Shown here: in pieces, positions 52,448-63,695 of the stretch
Position numbering within the stretch: position 1 is the stretch's first letter
Layout: each line of letters begins with the position of its first letter
Origin: Salarias fasciatus
Lineage: Eukaryota > Chordata > Actinopteri > Blenniiformes > Blenniidae
Length of the DNA: 64,000 bases
Reading direction: 5' to 3'
Assembly: GCF_902148845.1 (NCBI RefSeq)
Contig: NC_043745.1
Coordinates: 39,161,805 to 39,225,804 of the forward strand
Translations under genes and position numbers: made by a program
The notes under the pieces: model-generated
Told to the model about the DNA's origin: nothing
What the model saw: the letters and a program-made list of their open reading frames with translations, nothing else
Database searches by the model: none

Positions 52448-53991
52448 CCCCCAGAGGAGCTCATGAACTGTCTGTACAGGAGAAACTCTGTAGATCTTTA
52501 ACCTTCATTAAAGGCGTTTTTCAGGGTTGAACGTCGACTGATTCTTTCTTTCATGGCAGAGCTGTCGGTTCGAATCCCGGTTTGAAAAGTTCTGTGTCCA
52601 TAACTTTGACTTTTACGTACTGATTCATGACTGGTTTCTGCGTTTTACCTTTTTACTCAAGTAAAAGTTCATTTTTGTTTTCATTCAGAAAAGTTTTGCT
52701 CTTAAACAGGAAAGTTTTGAAAGCGGCGTGTTTCCACGGAAACAACAGAAACAGTGTAGTGCTCACGTTGGTCCACTAGGTGGTGCTGTTTGATTTAATA
52801 ATGAAAACAGAGACGTCAGACATTCATATGAGCAGAACACCAAGGTGGATTGTGTCACGGTGACTGTCAACTCTAAAACTACTAGGACCAGGAGGATCTG
52901 GACTGGAACCAGAACCAGAACCAGGACCAGGAGAACCTGAACTTGAACCAGGACCAGGACCAGGAAGGGTCTGGAGCATGATTCAGGAGTGCTTCAGTCT
53001 GGAGGGAAACATCGTGCTGATTGTTCATCTGCTTTTCCTTTTCAGCAGATGTGAACGCCGGCGTGACGCGACCGAGGCCCAGATCTGAATCCAGTTATCT
53101 CAGGGTCTAATGCTAATGCTAATGCTAATGCTAATGCTAATGCTAATGATGGACTGCTCCATCATTTCATCACTGGATGTTTGAAGAAAGTTTGTCTGAG
53201 CAGCTGGAGTTTTTCAGGAAATCAGATCAGAAACATCAAGAGTTCAGGATCGTCCAGAGTTTGATCAGATTGTATGTAAAAAAAAAAAATATACAAAGAT
53301 CTGAGGAAAACAGTTTCAGAGTTCAATAAATCAACATTCTGGTTGGATTCAAATAGATTTAAAGCACTGAGTCCTTTTGTATCTATGTTTTTAATTTGTT
53401 AAAAGATTTTCGTCATCAGTGATCAAATAAAAAAACACAAAGACACACTAACGGATCTCAGTCCTCATGACGCTTCTCATCCCAGAGGCTGATGGTTCTC
53501 CTCATCCAGCGCTTCTCCAGCACAGAACCACACAGAACCGAACCATCTGACACCCACAACAGAACAAACAAACAAATGAATGAATGAATAAATAAGTAAA
53601 TGAATAAACAAATAAATAGATAAAAGAATTAAATACAAAATAAATAAAAAATAAATGCATACATTTATATATATATATAATATATATATATCTATTATAT
53701 ATATATATAATATATATATTATATATATATACTATATGCAGACAATAAACAAATAAATAAGTGATCTGCGAAAAACACCTCATGATCAACAAAGCCCTTC
53801 TTTCTCCCTGTTCCCTGTGAAAAACATGTTTTTGAATGGAACTTTTTAGCCATATAAATGTGATATATTCTTGAGTTTTTAGTTTTATCTGTTTTTATTG
53901 AAGTACTTGTTTATTCTCATTGTTAATGTTATGCCTCTCTTCTTTGGGTATTTATTTTTCTCAGTAGTTAACTTTAATTTAACTTGATTTA
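52448..53991. repeat. Right copy of the duplicated contig end
   Basis: Begins in the poly-C of the lctl 3' UTR and runs to ACTTGATTTAA, repeating 50793-52347. After 53991 the sequence continues as new DNA (TTTGATTTGTGTCTC). This fits the start of an overlapping contig. Confidence 0.93.
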
Positions 53992-54107
53992 ATTTGATTT
54001 GTGTCTCTTACCCTTTTGTGTATTTATCCTTTCGGTATTCATCTGTGTTCCCAGCTGAGAGCGCGGCTAACTGGAGTCAAATTCCTAGTTTCTTGACAAA
54101 CCTGGCC

Positions 54108-54780
54108 AATAAAATCTTATCATCTGATTCTGATTCTGACTCTGATTCTGACTGAACCGGGAGATGCTTAGAAGTTGCTTGAGTTCCACATCTGACCCAT
54201 TCCACAGCTTCACTGCACATACAGAGAAAGAGAACTTTCTTAGTGTTGTGCAGATAAAGGGATGTTTTAAAATGAACAACATCATTGTGATAATTTGTTT
54301 GTGTCAAACTAAAACTCTTTAATTTGCACATTTCTGCAGTGACTGTCTCCAGTAACTTGTTTAAATCGCTCCCAGAGCAAAAAAAAAAAAAAAAAAAAAA
54401 AAATTGGTGTCATCAGCAAACAATACCAATTTTAATACTTTTGATTCTTTATATAAATGATATTCATAAACAGTTTTGGATCCAATACTGCCCCCTGGGG
54501 GACGCCACAGGCAATGTCTGAGCATGATGACGTATGTATGTTCACCCATCTTCACAAATTGTTTCCAATCTTTTCAGTAACTTCTCACCCCACATACTAC
54601 CCCCCCCCCCCCCACCCCCATTCCCAACGATTCCAACTCTGTGATTAATAAGTTATGATTAAGTGTGTCGAAAGCTTTTATGAATACTCCAACTGCAGGC
54701 TGTTCATGGTCTGTTGCGTCTACTGCATTTGTGATTTCCTCTATTGAATCATTAATGACAGTGAGCTGTTTGCTCTGAAT
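54108..54780 (-). mobile_element. LINE 3' fragment with (TCAGAA)n tail
   Basis: On the minus strand, decayed RT text (LVLFADDTNF near 54400-54430, preceded by a CCCCCAGGGGGCAGTATTGG phrase equivalent to the PQGSI block) is followed by a C-terminal block (SLYLHNTKKVLFLCMC, SEAVEWVRCGTQ) at 54331-54077. The end is a (TCAGAA)n-like microsatellite at about 54118-54152. A poly-A run of 25 on the plus strand interrupts it at 54379-54403. Confidence 0.65.
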
Positions 54781-54929
54781 CCTTAGTGACTGTCAGAAAG
54801 AAATGTATGCTTTTCTATAAATTTCTCTCAGACTTAAACTTTATCTGATGACTTGACAGTAAATTAACACATTTGTGAGCTGATTTCAGCCATTCAATTC
54901 ATCTTCTGTAGAAGTGATCACCACTGATC

Positions 54930-54931
<2 letters not shown>

Positions 54932-54969
<38 letters not shown>
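54932..54969. repeat. (CAT)n microsatellite
   Basis: Trinucleotide ATC run between the LINE fragment and the tipin promoter. Confidence 0.9.
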
Positions 54970-55119
54970 TTTATTTCTTTGTTAAACTTTGTTTTTAAAC
55001 TTTGTAACATTTTTCAAAACAGCGTGCTTTATAACAGCCGTTTACAGTTTAAATAACGGTTCCTTTGTAAACTCTGTGAAGTCCACGTTTGACTTTTCCG
55101 CTTTGGTGAATTTTATTTT

Positions 55120-55234
55120 GAAAAATCCGCAGCGCGGCGTTGAGGCTCTTGTTTCGAAGTCCGCGCCGCGCTGACGTCAGTTCCGGTGCGCGAGTCTCTC
55201 GGCTCCGTTTCACTCTTCAAACTTCTGCGTTCAG
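55120..55234 (+). promoter_or_regulatory. tipin: tipin promoter with CRE and ETS-type sites, and non-coding exon 1
   Basis: A CpG-rich patch holds a perfect CRE palindrome TGACGTCA (55172-55179) immediately followed by TTCCGG, an ETS-type site. The sequence TTCTGCGTTCAG then GTAGGA (donor at 55235) would end a non-coding first exon. It would splice to the acceptor before 57106. CRE plus ETS is common in promoters of growth and replication genes. The start site is inferred. Confidence 0.6.
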
Positions 55235-55718
55235 GTAGGAAAACTCGCTTCATTCTGCGAACTGCGCGGTGGTTTAGAGCTGCCGCGTTTCTGTTTGGAA
55301 CCGACTCGTTTTTATCCTTTTATGAGCGAATCGGTTTGTTTTCACTGTTAATGTTCGTTTTTTAACAGAACTCTGAATAAAACGCGGTGCAGACGGACCT
55401 ACTCCTCATCCTTCCAGCCTCTGCTCTCTTTTCCCTTCTTTATATTCACTTAAACCGGATTGAATGTCACTAAAAGTGAACCAGGAGGCTCTTTACGTTT
55501 AATGTTTACATTTCTCAAAACTTCAGTTTCCCGCGCTGTTTCTTCTTTGCTTTTAAACCGGAAGTTGTTGATTGTCGCACTGCTGCCTCCTTCAGGATTC
55601 CTTCAGAACTGCAGGTTGTAAGTTTCACATAAATTCAGCATAAAACTTCAGAATCTCAAGAACCTTTGTGTTAATATTATAAAATACCGGAATTCATACA
55701 ACTTGTTATATATACATA

Positions 55719-55758
<40 letters not shown>

Positions 55759-55832
55759 ATATATAAAACTTTATATTTCATATTTGTGTGATAAATAATT
55801 TATTTTCAAATGAAAGATGAACAGAACATTAA

Positions 55833-56898
55833 AGGTGCATTAAGGAGTTTTACAACCTTAAAAATACTTATTTTCCACCATAAATATGTTACACATTTAT
55901 ATGATGTGTACAATGTGCCCTGACATATTCATTACCAGAACCTCTAACAGGCTAAACTGTCACTTGAAAGTCACAGTGCCGGTCCGGCTCCAGCATTTTT
56001 TTGGGGAGAATTTGAAAGGAATGACGTAATGCGCGCTCCGGCTCGTTAAGTTTCATCTTGTCCGCCATTACTCCGCCAGATGCTTAGTGAGCAACAACTG
56101 AGCAGGATCTTCCAGAAAGTCAGAACAGACTGGCTTCTAGCACTGCCACAGCTCCACACATTCAGAACTGTGCTGCCCGGATCTTGACGAGGAGGCGCAA
56201 ATTCGATCATATCATGCCGATACTCAAAACTCTCCACTGGCTGCCAATCAAATACAGAATCCACTACAGAGTCTGCCTCCTCACTCACCAGTGCCTACAT
56301 GGAACTGCCCCGTCCTACCTCCGCGAACTACTTACACCCCATACCGCCACACCGCTCTCCTCTTCCACCTACTGCCTCCAACAACCCAGGACAAAACTCT
56401 CCACCATGGGAGGCGGGGCCTTCCAGGCAGTGGCCCCTCGGCTGTGGAATGCTCTCCCTGAGACGAGGGCCCCACTAAGTGTGGAAACCTTTAAAAAAGG
56501 CCTAAAGACTTTATTGTTTCAAAAGGCCTATTAGATCCACTGTCTTCTCCATCTTGGTCTTGACTTGAAGTTTTAATATGTTTAATATGTTAGTTTAACA
56601 TTTTTTTTTTTTCTGATCTTTGTATTTCTGCCTTGAGAATTGTTTTTAATCTTGTTCTGTAGCACTTTGAGATTTCTTTTGAAATGTAAAGCGCATTACA
56701 AAAAAATGTATTATTATTATATTACACAGATCCACCAGGTAGAAGAAACTTACATTTTACCTGACCGCTACTAAATGAGCGAGGAAGGAGTTCCTCTCTT
56801 CCGTGCACGCGAGCCACAGGCACCACTAAGTTGCATTACGCCCAAGGCCTGCAGGGGGTGCTGTTTCGTATAAAACGTGCAAACTCCTCAATGCACCT
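55833..56898. mobile_element. TTAA-flanked MITE family A copy 3, interrupted by a LINE
   Basis: Ends AGGTGCATTAAGG and AATGCACCT with TTAA on both sides (55829-55832 and 56899-56902). It matches copy 2 up to CACAGCTCCACACA (56159) and resumes at ACACAGATCCACCAGG (56735). Lies in tipin intron 1. Confidence 0.9.
56160..56731 (+). mobile_element. LINE 3' end inserted in MITE A copy 3
   Basis: The frame ending at 56534 reads KFDHIMPILKTLHWLPIKYR, THQCLHGTAPSYLRELLTPH and AVAPRLWNALPETRAPLSVE, the standard C-terminal block of L2/CR1-type ORF2. After the stop comes a short 3' UTR with GAAATGTAAAGCGCATTACA and a (TAT)n tail. The host MITE's ACACA appears at both junctions and may be the target-site duplication. 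The insertion is strongly 5'-truncated. Confidence 0.85.
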
Positions 56899-57148
56899 TT
56901 AAGATAAAAGAAAAACTGGAGCCACAGCATCATTTGTTTGATCTAAAAATAGAAAAATGGTTTCAGAGTGAGAAAATCCTCAAATGAGAAGCATTTTCTC
57001 CTCGATCAACAAAATGTCTGTTTTTGTTTGATCTACAACTAAAAGAAAGAGCTAACTGCAGAATGTGAAACTGTGTTTGACCTCTGCCCTCTGATCTGGT
57101 TCCAGAGTGATTCTGGTTCCGTGGATCCGGTTCTCTTCCTCCTCCGAC

Positions 57149-59171
57149 ATGCGTGGCGTCCTGGAGCTCAGCGACCCTCCGGAGTACGAGAGCCTGGAGG
57201 ACGACGGCCTCCCTCCTCTTCCTCCGCCGGACTCCCCGGGTCCGGGAGGACCGGATGACGAGGAACCCTTCAGCAACGGTCAGCCTCCTCCTCAGCCGAC
57301 ACCAAACAGAACCCAGCTTCTCCGGAAGATGCTCATCTGTGATCTTCCTCTTCCTCTCCTCCTCTTCCTCCTCCTCTCCTCCTCTTCCTCCTCTTCCCTT
57401 CCTCCTCCTCTTCCTCTTCCTCCTCCTCTCTGCCCGTTCAGACGCAGGAGAAGAAGCCGACGTCTCCAACTGGCCGATGTTCCTGCAGCCAAGCGGAAAA
57501 GCCGTGAAGCGGCCGCAGCCCAAGCTGGACTCCCAGAGGTAACCCGGCTTCAGGAGGACGAACCCAGCTCCAGGTGTTTCTCCAGATGTTCCTCCGTCTG
57601 CTCTCAGCAACGTGAAGCCCTGTCTGTGTCCTCCAGGCTGATCTCCGACCGAGGACTTCCTGCCCTGCGCCCTGTTCCACGACGTCTCGTTCAGAGGGAA
57701 GGGCCACGAGGTGAGAACCCCAGGCGCCCCCTGCGGGCCGCACTCCAGATGTTTGAGCCCCCCCTGGTGGTCTGACTCCAGATGTTCCCCCAGGCGGAGG
57801 ACCTGCGCCTGCTCATGCAGAGGATGGAGAACTGGGCCCACCGGCTGTTTCCCAAACTGCGGTTCGAGGACTTCATCGACAGAGTGGAGAAACTCGGCGC
57901 CAAGAAGGAGGTCCAGGTGTGACGGAGGTGCTGGTGCTGTCAGTGAGGTGGCTGTGGCGTCCCGTGTAACCGTGGTGTGTGTGGTGTGTGTGGTGTGTGT
58001 GTGTGTGTGGTGTGTGTGTGGGTGTGTGTGTGTGTGTGTGTGTAGACCTGTCTGAAGCGGATTCGTCTGGACATGCCGCTCACACACGAAGACTTCACAG
58101 GTAAGTGACCCTCCCCTGTGTGTGTGTGTGTGTGGTGGCTGTGTTCACACCGAGTTGAGTGGAGCCAGGACCCTTGTGGGAAGTGTGAATTAGTAAATCA
58201 GCCATAAATAACTGAATCGTGTTCTCACCGGCGTCGAACCGAAGGGGCGTCAAGCCAGACAGAAAACAAGTCGGGTGCCGGAAGGAAACGCAAAACTTGT
58301 TCCAAAATAAGTGATTTCAAAATAAAAGCTGTGTCGTGTTTTTGCCTTAATATTCTATTTTTTTACTTCTTCTGGTAGAATACAGAACAAACAACGTCAT
58401 GTAGTCATTATACGCTTTAGAAGAATGAACGGTTTTGTCCCTCGTCTCTGCAGGAAAGTCAAACAACTCAAAAATGGCACAAAACGGCTCTCTGACCGGA
58501 GCGGCGCTGTGTTGCCAGATTGGGCGGGTTTTCGCCAAATCAAGCTTATTTTTTGGAACACGTCTGACAGGTTGATGGAATGATTATGTGTTTATGAAGT
58601 GTTTTTTAATTATACAAATACGGTTTGAACGTGCATTTTCAACCGAGATGGCGGTTTGGCTGTTCTATTCAGTTAAACGGGTTTATGGTGCGAGATCGAC
58701 AGATCTGGCAACCTCCTCCAGCGGACTGCAGAGGCGCTGCGGTGATTCCGTTCTGCAGACGCAACGCAGCCAGAAGGACGGTGGTTCTGTTGTACTGGAT
58801 TTTTCTGCAGACCGTACAAATCGCCGCCTTTCAGAAGGAAGACAGACTCTCCGCCGTGCTCGACGTGCGCGCTCAGAATAACAGTCCGCGTCGTGCGTTA
58901 CGGAAGCCTCACACGGACAAAAGTGTGGCAAACGAGGAAAGCTGGCTGGACCCGGGGAGCGACCGTGTTCTCACCGCGTGCAGATGGAGCCGGGGCCGAC
59001 CTCCGACCTCCTCCTCCAGGCGGCCCCGGCTCCACCCACAAGTAGGTCGCTCCAACGTGAAGAACGTGTCACACTGTGGCTACCGGCTCCTCACGTCGTT
59101 TATGTCGAACCAAATGCCTCGGTGTGAACACAGCCTCGATGCCACACACCAAGACTTCACAGGTAAGTGAC

Positions 59172-59206
<35 letters not shown>

Positions 59207-62200
59207 ACCTCTGACCTCTGACCTCTGCAGGTGAGGAGGCGGAGCTTCCTGATCCACCGCTGTCTGAGGACCTGGACCCGTTCAGCAGGCTAGTTCACTC
59301 CACCCGGCCCCCGCCGAGGCCCCGCCCCCTGCCGAGGCTCCACCCCCGCCGAGGCTCCGCCCCCCGCCGAGGCCCCGCCCTCCCTGACTGAGGAGCAGCG
59401 CCGCCGCATGGAGCAGAGCAGGAGGCGCGCTCTGGAGAGGAGGACCGCCCGCCAGCGGCTGCCAGGTACCAGACAGGATGACCCCCCTGTCCTGGACTCC
59501 CCCCCCCCCCCGGTCCTGGACCTCCCTGGTCCTGGACAACAAAATATTTGTTGTCACCGGTGAGGTATTGCACAAAACCAGGATAAGGGATTAAGCCAGC
59601 AAACTGTGGTGATCCTGGATGAAGTTAGTCTCAAGTCGGTTGCACAAAAGCTGCCAAGTTGATCCCGGACCAGTCACCATGGTGATTTATCCTCTGCAGC
59701 TCGCTGCTCCACAGCAGGCTAACTACCAGGATCAGATTAAACTGCTGTCAGCAATGTGAGAAGTGGGTGGCTTACAGCATTTCCTGGATTTTTCTACACG
59801 TTACATCATTTAATCCTCCTGCAGCCAAACCTTACTACTGTAGTCGCTGCATCTGCAGGGTCTGGTTGACTTTAGGATTATTTGTTTACACAGATTATAT
59901 GAAGACCAAATAACTTTCAACACAGAAGTTTCAGAATCCTGTCTTTAATACAAGTCCTACAATAAAAGGTTCACAATTGTAAAGACAATGGAAAAACACC
60001 TTAATGAATTGACTAAACCACACTGATGTAAAAATAAAGAATAAGAAATAAAATAAAACAACCCTGAAGCTACACAATGAGTAAAATGAGAAACAAAGGA
60101 AAAATAAAGTCTCACACCACTGAAATGGACACAGTATAACAGACAGCATCGTTTTGTCTTAACTGTCTCCTGAAAATAGGAAAATCGTCCTGTTTCAGGA
60201 CTCCAGCTTCAGGAGTGAACGGTCCCACATCATTCTGACTCCACTTTTTTAATGGCTGAAATCAGACAGAAATTCATTCTCAGAAGAAACAGATTCATCA
60301 CTTCATTTGATAATTGCTCTTTGAGCTACACTTAAGTAACTTACCAGACTGCAGAATATTTTATGTCTGGTTTTCACCTGCTGCAGGTTCTTTTCTAGCC
60401 GACAGGTTTGTTCTTCATGACAGACGAGGGATGAAACAGAACACAGCAGGAGAACAGCTGATTCAATAGAGAACACGACACAGAGTTGAAATTTCTTGAA
60501 TAAATATCCTAAATATTGGCAAAATGCTGTTTCCCCCGTGTATTTCCTGTATTTTATTATTATTATTTTTGTATGATCATAATCATGGATCATATGCAGA
60601 ATGAGGACATTTTTAGTGGATGATCTGAGCGTCACTGTTTCACTTTAAAGCGATACTTCAACATTTTGGCAAATTGGCCCATCTAGGGCAATTCGGTAGT
60701 CATTTAGAACAGCCTACTTACTTTTTTGTGAGGGCGAGCTGTTGTTTATTCAGCGGTGGGTCTGAGGAGAGCTTCAGGCGGACATAATGGAAGTGGACGG
60801 TACAGTTGCTTCCCTCGTCAAACTCATCAAATACACAATCCAACAACCCCAAAACACTTTGGTGACACGTTACTACTGTCCACATTCACTACGCTGTGAA
60901 ACACCAACAAATAATATTGTAGCGTTACGACATTGAAGCAAATACTGGGAACTACTTTTTCTTTTGAAATCACTACGCCCAGACGCCATGTTTAGTAGTA
61001 GTTCCGTCTTAGCAATCTTCGCAAAAAACGCTCAATCTCGTAATTTTGCATTAATATTTCACAGCGTAGTGAATGTGCGGATTATAACGTGTCCACCAAA
61101 GTGTTTTGGGGTTGTTGGATTGTGTATTTGTGAGTTTGACGAGGGAGGAAGCAACTGTACCATCCACTTCCATTATGTCCGCCGTGAAGCTCTCCTCAGA
61201 CCCACCGCTGAATAAACAACAGCTCGCCCTCACAAAAAAGTAAGTATGCTGTTCTAAATGACTACCGAATTGCCCTAGATGGGCCAATTTGCCAAAATGT
61301 TGAAGTATCGCTTTAATAAAGCTGCGGCCTGCATGCAGTACCTGTCCTCACCATTGAAGCGTGGGGGCGCTATGCCATAAACGTCACTTAAAGCAGACGT
61401 ACAGGCTGGAATATATGGAGTGAAATTAATGGATGTGTTTTGTGTAAAGTCCTCGCTCTGGGGCAGCCCCCTTTTTAAGTGAGCCCCCCCAACAGCGCAG
61501 TACAGTCCACACTGCTGCTCATCCCGTGTGAAGAAGATGCTCGTCCTTGTTCCATTTTCAATCTGTGATTCTGTGATCGATGTCGTTCTTCTGAAGAACG
61601 CCGTGAACGCCACTGATCCTGATGCTCCTCACCTGGCTGGAGTAAGCCGCGTCTTTTCATCCTGGCTCGGCAAACGTGCAACCGATTAATCCGAGAAAAC
61701 ACCGACTAGGCTGACTCAAGCCGCGCATTTTCATTTATCCTGGATGTATTTATCCTACTTTTGTGCAGTACCCCCCTGGAAGAGTGTTTTTTCTTTGTGC
61801 CTGCCTCGGGCTCCAGTCTCGTCCTGCGTCGACATTCTAAACCAATTCTTCTGACACAAAAACTTTGCCAGAAAAACTGCACAAAAAGCACATCAAAATG
61901 TGTCTAAATTCTGGGAACGGTGTTCTGTGACTTTACCCGGCATTCTGGCAAAAAGTAACTGAGAAAATTGCCAAAAACCAGCAATTTTTTTCCCATGTAT
62001 TCCGGATGAGTCGCCCAAAAAACACACACAAAAAAAATCATCCCCAAATGAGGGCATCGTGCCTCGCCATGCTTTCATGTGAAGACGTCATTAAAATATC
62101 AAAACGTAGACAATTTTGGCCTCTATGCAGATGTGAAAACCTCTTTTCAATATTTGTTACCCAATTTAAACTGTGAGCGTTCAAGTATGGTGAGAATTCA

Positions 62201-62810
62201 GCCGTTTTTGGAGTTTATAATGGAGAGGCTGGCAGTTAGGCTCTCCATTCAAATAAAAAAACAGTACTTCTCTTGTCCCCAAGGCCACATTTCTCTCTCA
62301 ATCTTCACAATTTATACCTCAAAATGTAAATCTTTTCCTTGTGATTCTCACAATCCTTTCATTTTCTCTCTATGTCAAACGGTTCTCTCTCCAGAGGCAT
62401 TTGTTTGAGGAGAGTGCAGAATTTTCTCCCATCTGCTCCAATACATTTTGGAGAGATTTTCTCACCTGAATCCAAAACTTCACACATCTTTCCACACTCG
62501 CCGTGGCTGAATGGAAGATCCTACAGACAGGAAAGTTTCAGGATGAATCCATGAGAGGCTTCTGACGCTCACAGTGATTTTTTTTTCAGTTTCGCCCCTG
62601 TGTTCTCGAGAAATGACATTTCTTCAACCATGCAAACTTGATGAAAAAGTGCCGATTCACTGTCATGGCTGCTGAGTGCAGCTCGTTTCCATGACAACAG
62701 ACACACAGCTGCAGACTGTCATGGCTGCTCTCAGCTCAGAGCTCACAGTGAATATGGAGGAGTTACATACACACCACACACACACACACACCACACACAC
62801 CACACACACA

Positions 62811-62841
<31 letters not shown>

Positions 62842-63093
62842 CAGCAGTAGGCTGCAGCTGGCAGACACAAAGTCACATTTCCTCTGTAATGTTCTAGTTT
62901 TAAAGACGATCTTCTGTTTGTGAATCTTCTTCTTTCAGACTCTCAGACCGTCGACTCCTCACAGCTCCAACCAACGTCTCCACTCACGGCAGTCCTGGAC
63001 TCCACCAGGGAGGAGGACAGGGTGGAGGAGGAGAAAGATGAGGCGATGGTGCTGGAGATTGTAGAGGCGGAGGAGGAAGGAAGCAGAAGATGA
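57149..63093 (+). CDS. tipin: TIMELESS-interacting protein, seven coding exons, reading frame broken as given
   Basis: Coding blocks are 57149-57278, 57442-57538, 57637-57710, 57794-57916, 58046-58100, 59231-59465 and 62939-63093 or beyond. The Tipin core is clear: [77 protein letters not shown]. Then come [20 protein letters not shown] and an acidic C-terminus. Tipin pairs with Timeless at the replication fork, protecting it and relaying ATR-Chk1 signals. Exon 3 is two bases short of keeping frame just after GLPALR. In exon 6 a GC-rich repeat shifts frame so that a TGA at 59389-59391 precedes SLTEEQ. In exon 7 TGA at 63091-63093 stops before an acidic stretch continuing in another frame to 63280. 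Splice sites are intact. Assembly indels or recent gene loss would both explain this. Confidence 0.88.
57965..58044. repeat. (GT)n-rich tract ending at the tipin exon 5 acceptor
   Basis: GTGTGTGGT-type repeats run right up to the TAG acceptor of exon 5, leaving no conventional pyrimidine tract. A further GT run (58118-58132) follows the exon. Confidence 0.85.
58137..59135. mobile_element. DNA transposon-like insert in tipin intron 5
   Basis: Inverted ends are GGCTGTGTTCACACCGAG (58137-58154) and CTCGGTGTGAACACAGCC (ending 59135), about 1 kb apart. The end resembles GCTGCGTTCACACC of the pole3 intron 3 element, so the two may be related. No transposase frame is convincing. The surrounding DNA shows a short direct duplication that includes a splice donor. 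Confidence 0.75.
59142..59170 (+). pseudogene. Duplicated 3' end of tipin exon 5 with its donor
   Basis: CACACACCAAGACTTCACAG then GTAAGTGACC repeats CACACACGAAGACTTCACAG then GTAAGTGACC at the real exon end (58081-58110). One base differs in the exon part. Only the last about 20 exon bases plus the donor are duplicated, flanking the insert at 58137-59135. It could be used as a decoy donor. Confidence 0.75.
59565..61777. mobile_element. DNA transposon-like unit filling tipin intron 6 (nested)
   Basis: The left end, GGTATTGCACAAAACCAGGA with following TAAGGGATTAAGCC, is matched in reverse complement on the right by TTTATCCTACTTTTGTGCAGTACC (to about 61771). Imperfect inverted ends suggest an old DNA transposon, possibly of PIF/Harbinger type. 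No transposase frame was found. MITE C copy 2 lies inside it. Confidence 0.55.
60649..61312. mobile_element. TTAA-flanked MITE family C copy 2
   Basis: Ends AGCGATACTTCAACATTTTG and CAAAATGTTGAAGTATCGCT, with TTAA at 60645-60648 and 61313-61316, 664 bp. It carries the same internal text as the pole3 copy (for example GTGGGTCTGAGGAGAGCTTC). Confidence 0.92.
61780..62930. other. tipin: Distal tipin intron 6
   Basis: Repeat-like DNA of unknown class, with a CTCTCCATTC / GAGAGGCTGGCAG-type internal complementarity near 62220-62250 and a CA/CCACAC run at 62770-62842. No gene was seen. Confidence 0.4.
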
Positions 63094-63283
63094 GATGATG
63101 CAGGAGGAAGGTGGAGGAGGAGAGAAGGACCAGGACCAGGAGAAGGTGGAGGAGGAGGAGAAGGACCAGGACCAGGAGAAGGTGGAGGTGGAGGAGGAGG
63201 TGGACTCTGAGCCTCCTGCAGACTCTGAATCTTCCCCTGAGGAGCAGACGGGTGGAGCTTCACCTCCACAGCAGCTGTGAGGA
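63094..63283 (+). other. tipin: Acidic GAG-rich repeat downstream of the tipin stop
   Basis: Shifted by one base, the DNA reads on in an open frame with EEEKDQDQEKVE repeated and ending GASPPQQL. Its composition suits a Tipin C-terminus, so it may be the true end of the protein if the exon 7 stop is an indel artefact. The repeat unit GAGAAGGACCAGGACCAG occurs twice. Confidence 0.5.
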
Positions 63284-63469
63284 GGAGTTTGACTCCACCG
63301 GAGCTCCAGAACGCTCCACCCTGAAGACCTGAAGCTGTTCCTCCTTCAGTCCTCCATGTGAAACATCTCAAGGTTTCCAGGTTCAAGCTAGTTAGCCTTG
63401 AAGCTAACTCGTCACCACACTCCTGAAACATCTGACCTGCTCAGCAGGACTCGGTTCTCCTCTGCTGGC

Positions 63470-63695
63470 CTGAAGCTAAAGCTAGCCTGAAGCTAAGCTA
63501 GCCTGAAGCTCAGCTAGCTTGAAGCTAAGGTAGCCTGAAGCCTAATACTAGCCTGAAGCTAATGCTAGCCTGAAGCTAATACTAGCCTGAAGCCTAATAC
63601 TAGCCTGAAGCTAATGCTAGCCTGAAGCTAATGCTAGCCTGAAGCTAATGCTAGCCTGGAGCTAATGCTAGCCTGGAGCTTAATGCTAACTTCAA
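63470..63695. repeat. 17-bp minisatellite of GCTAATGCTAGCCTGAA-type units
   Basis: About 12 units with GCTAGC palindromes follow the tipin 3' end. The remaining 63700-64000 shows no gene. Confidence 0.9.

Noticed and set aside
56963-58087. 374-residue minus-strand frame
   Set aside because: Antisense to tipin exons 2-5; the sense reading matches Tipin and its splice sites.
62760-62842. Possible CRISPR-like array of CACAC repeats
   Set aside because: Irregular CA/CCACAC microsatellite without spacer structure, in a vertebrate genome.
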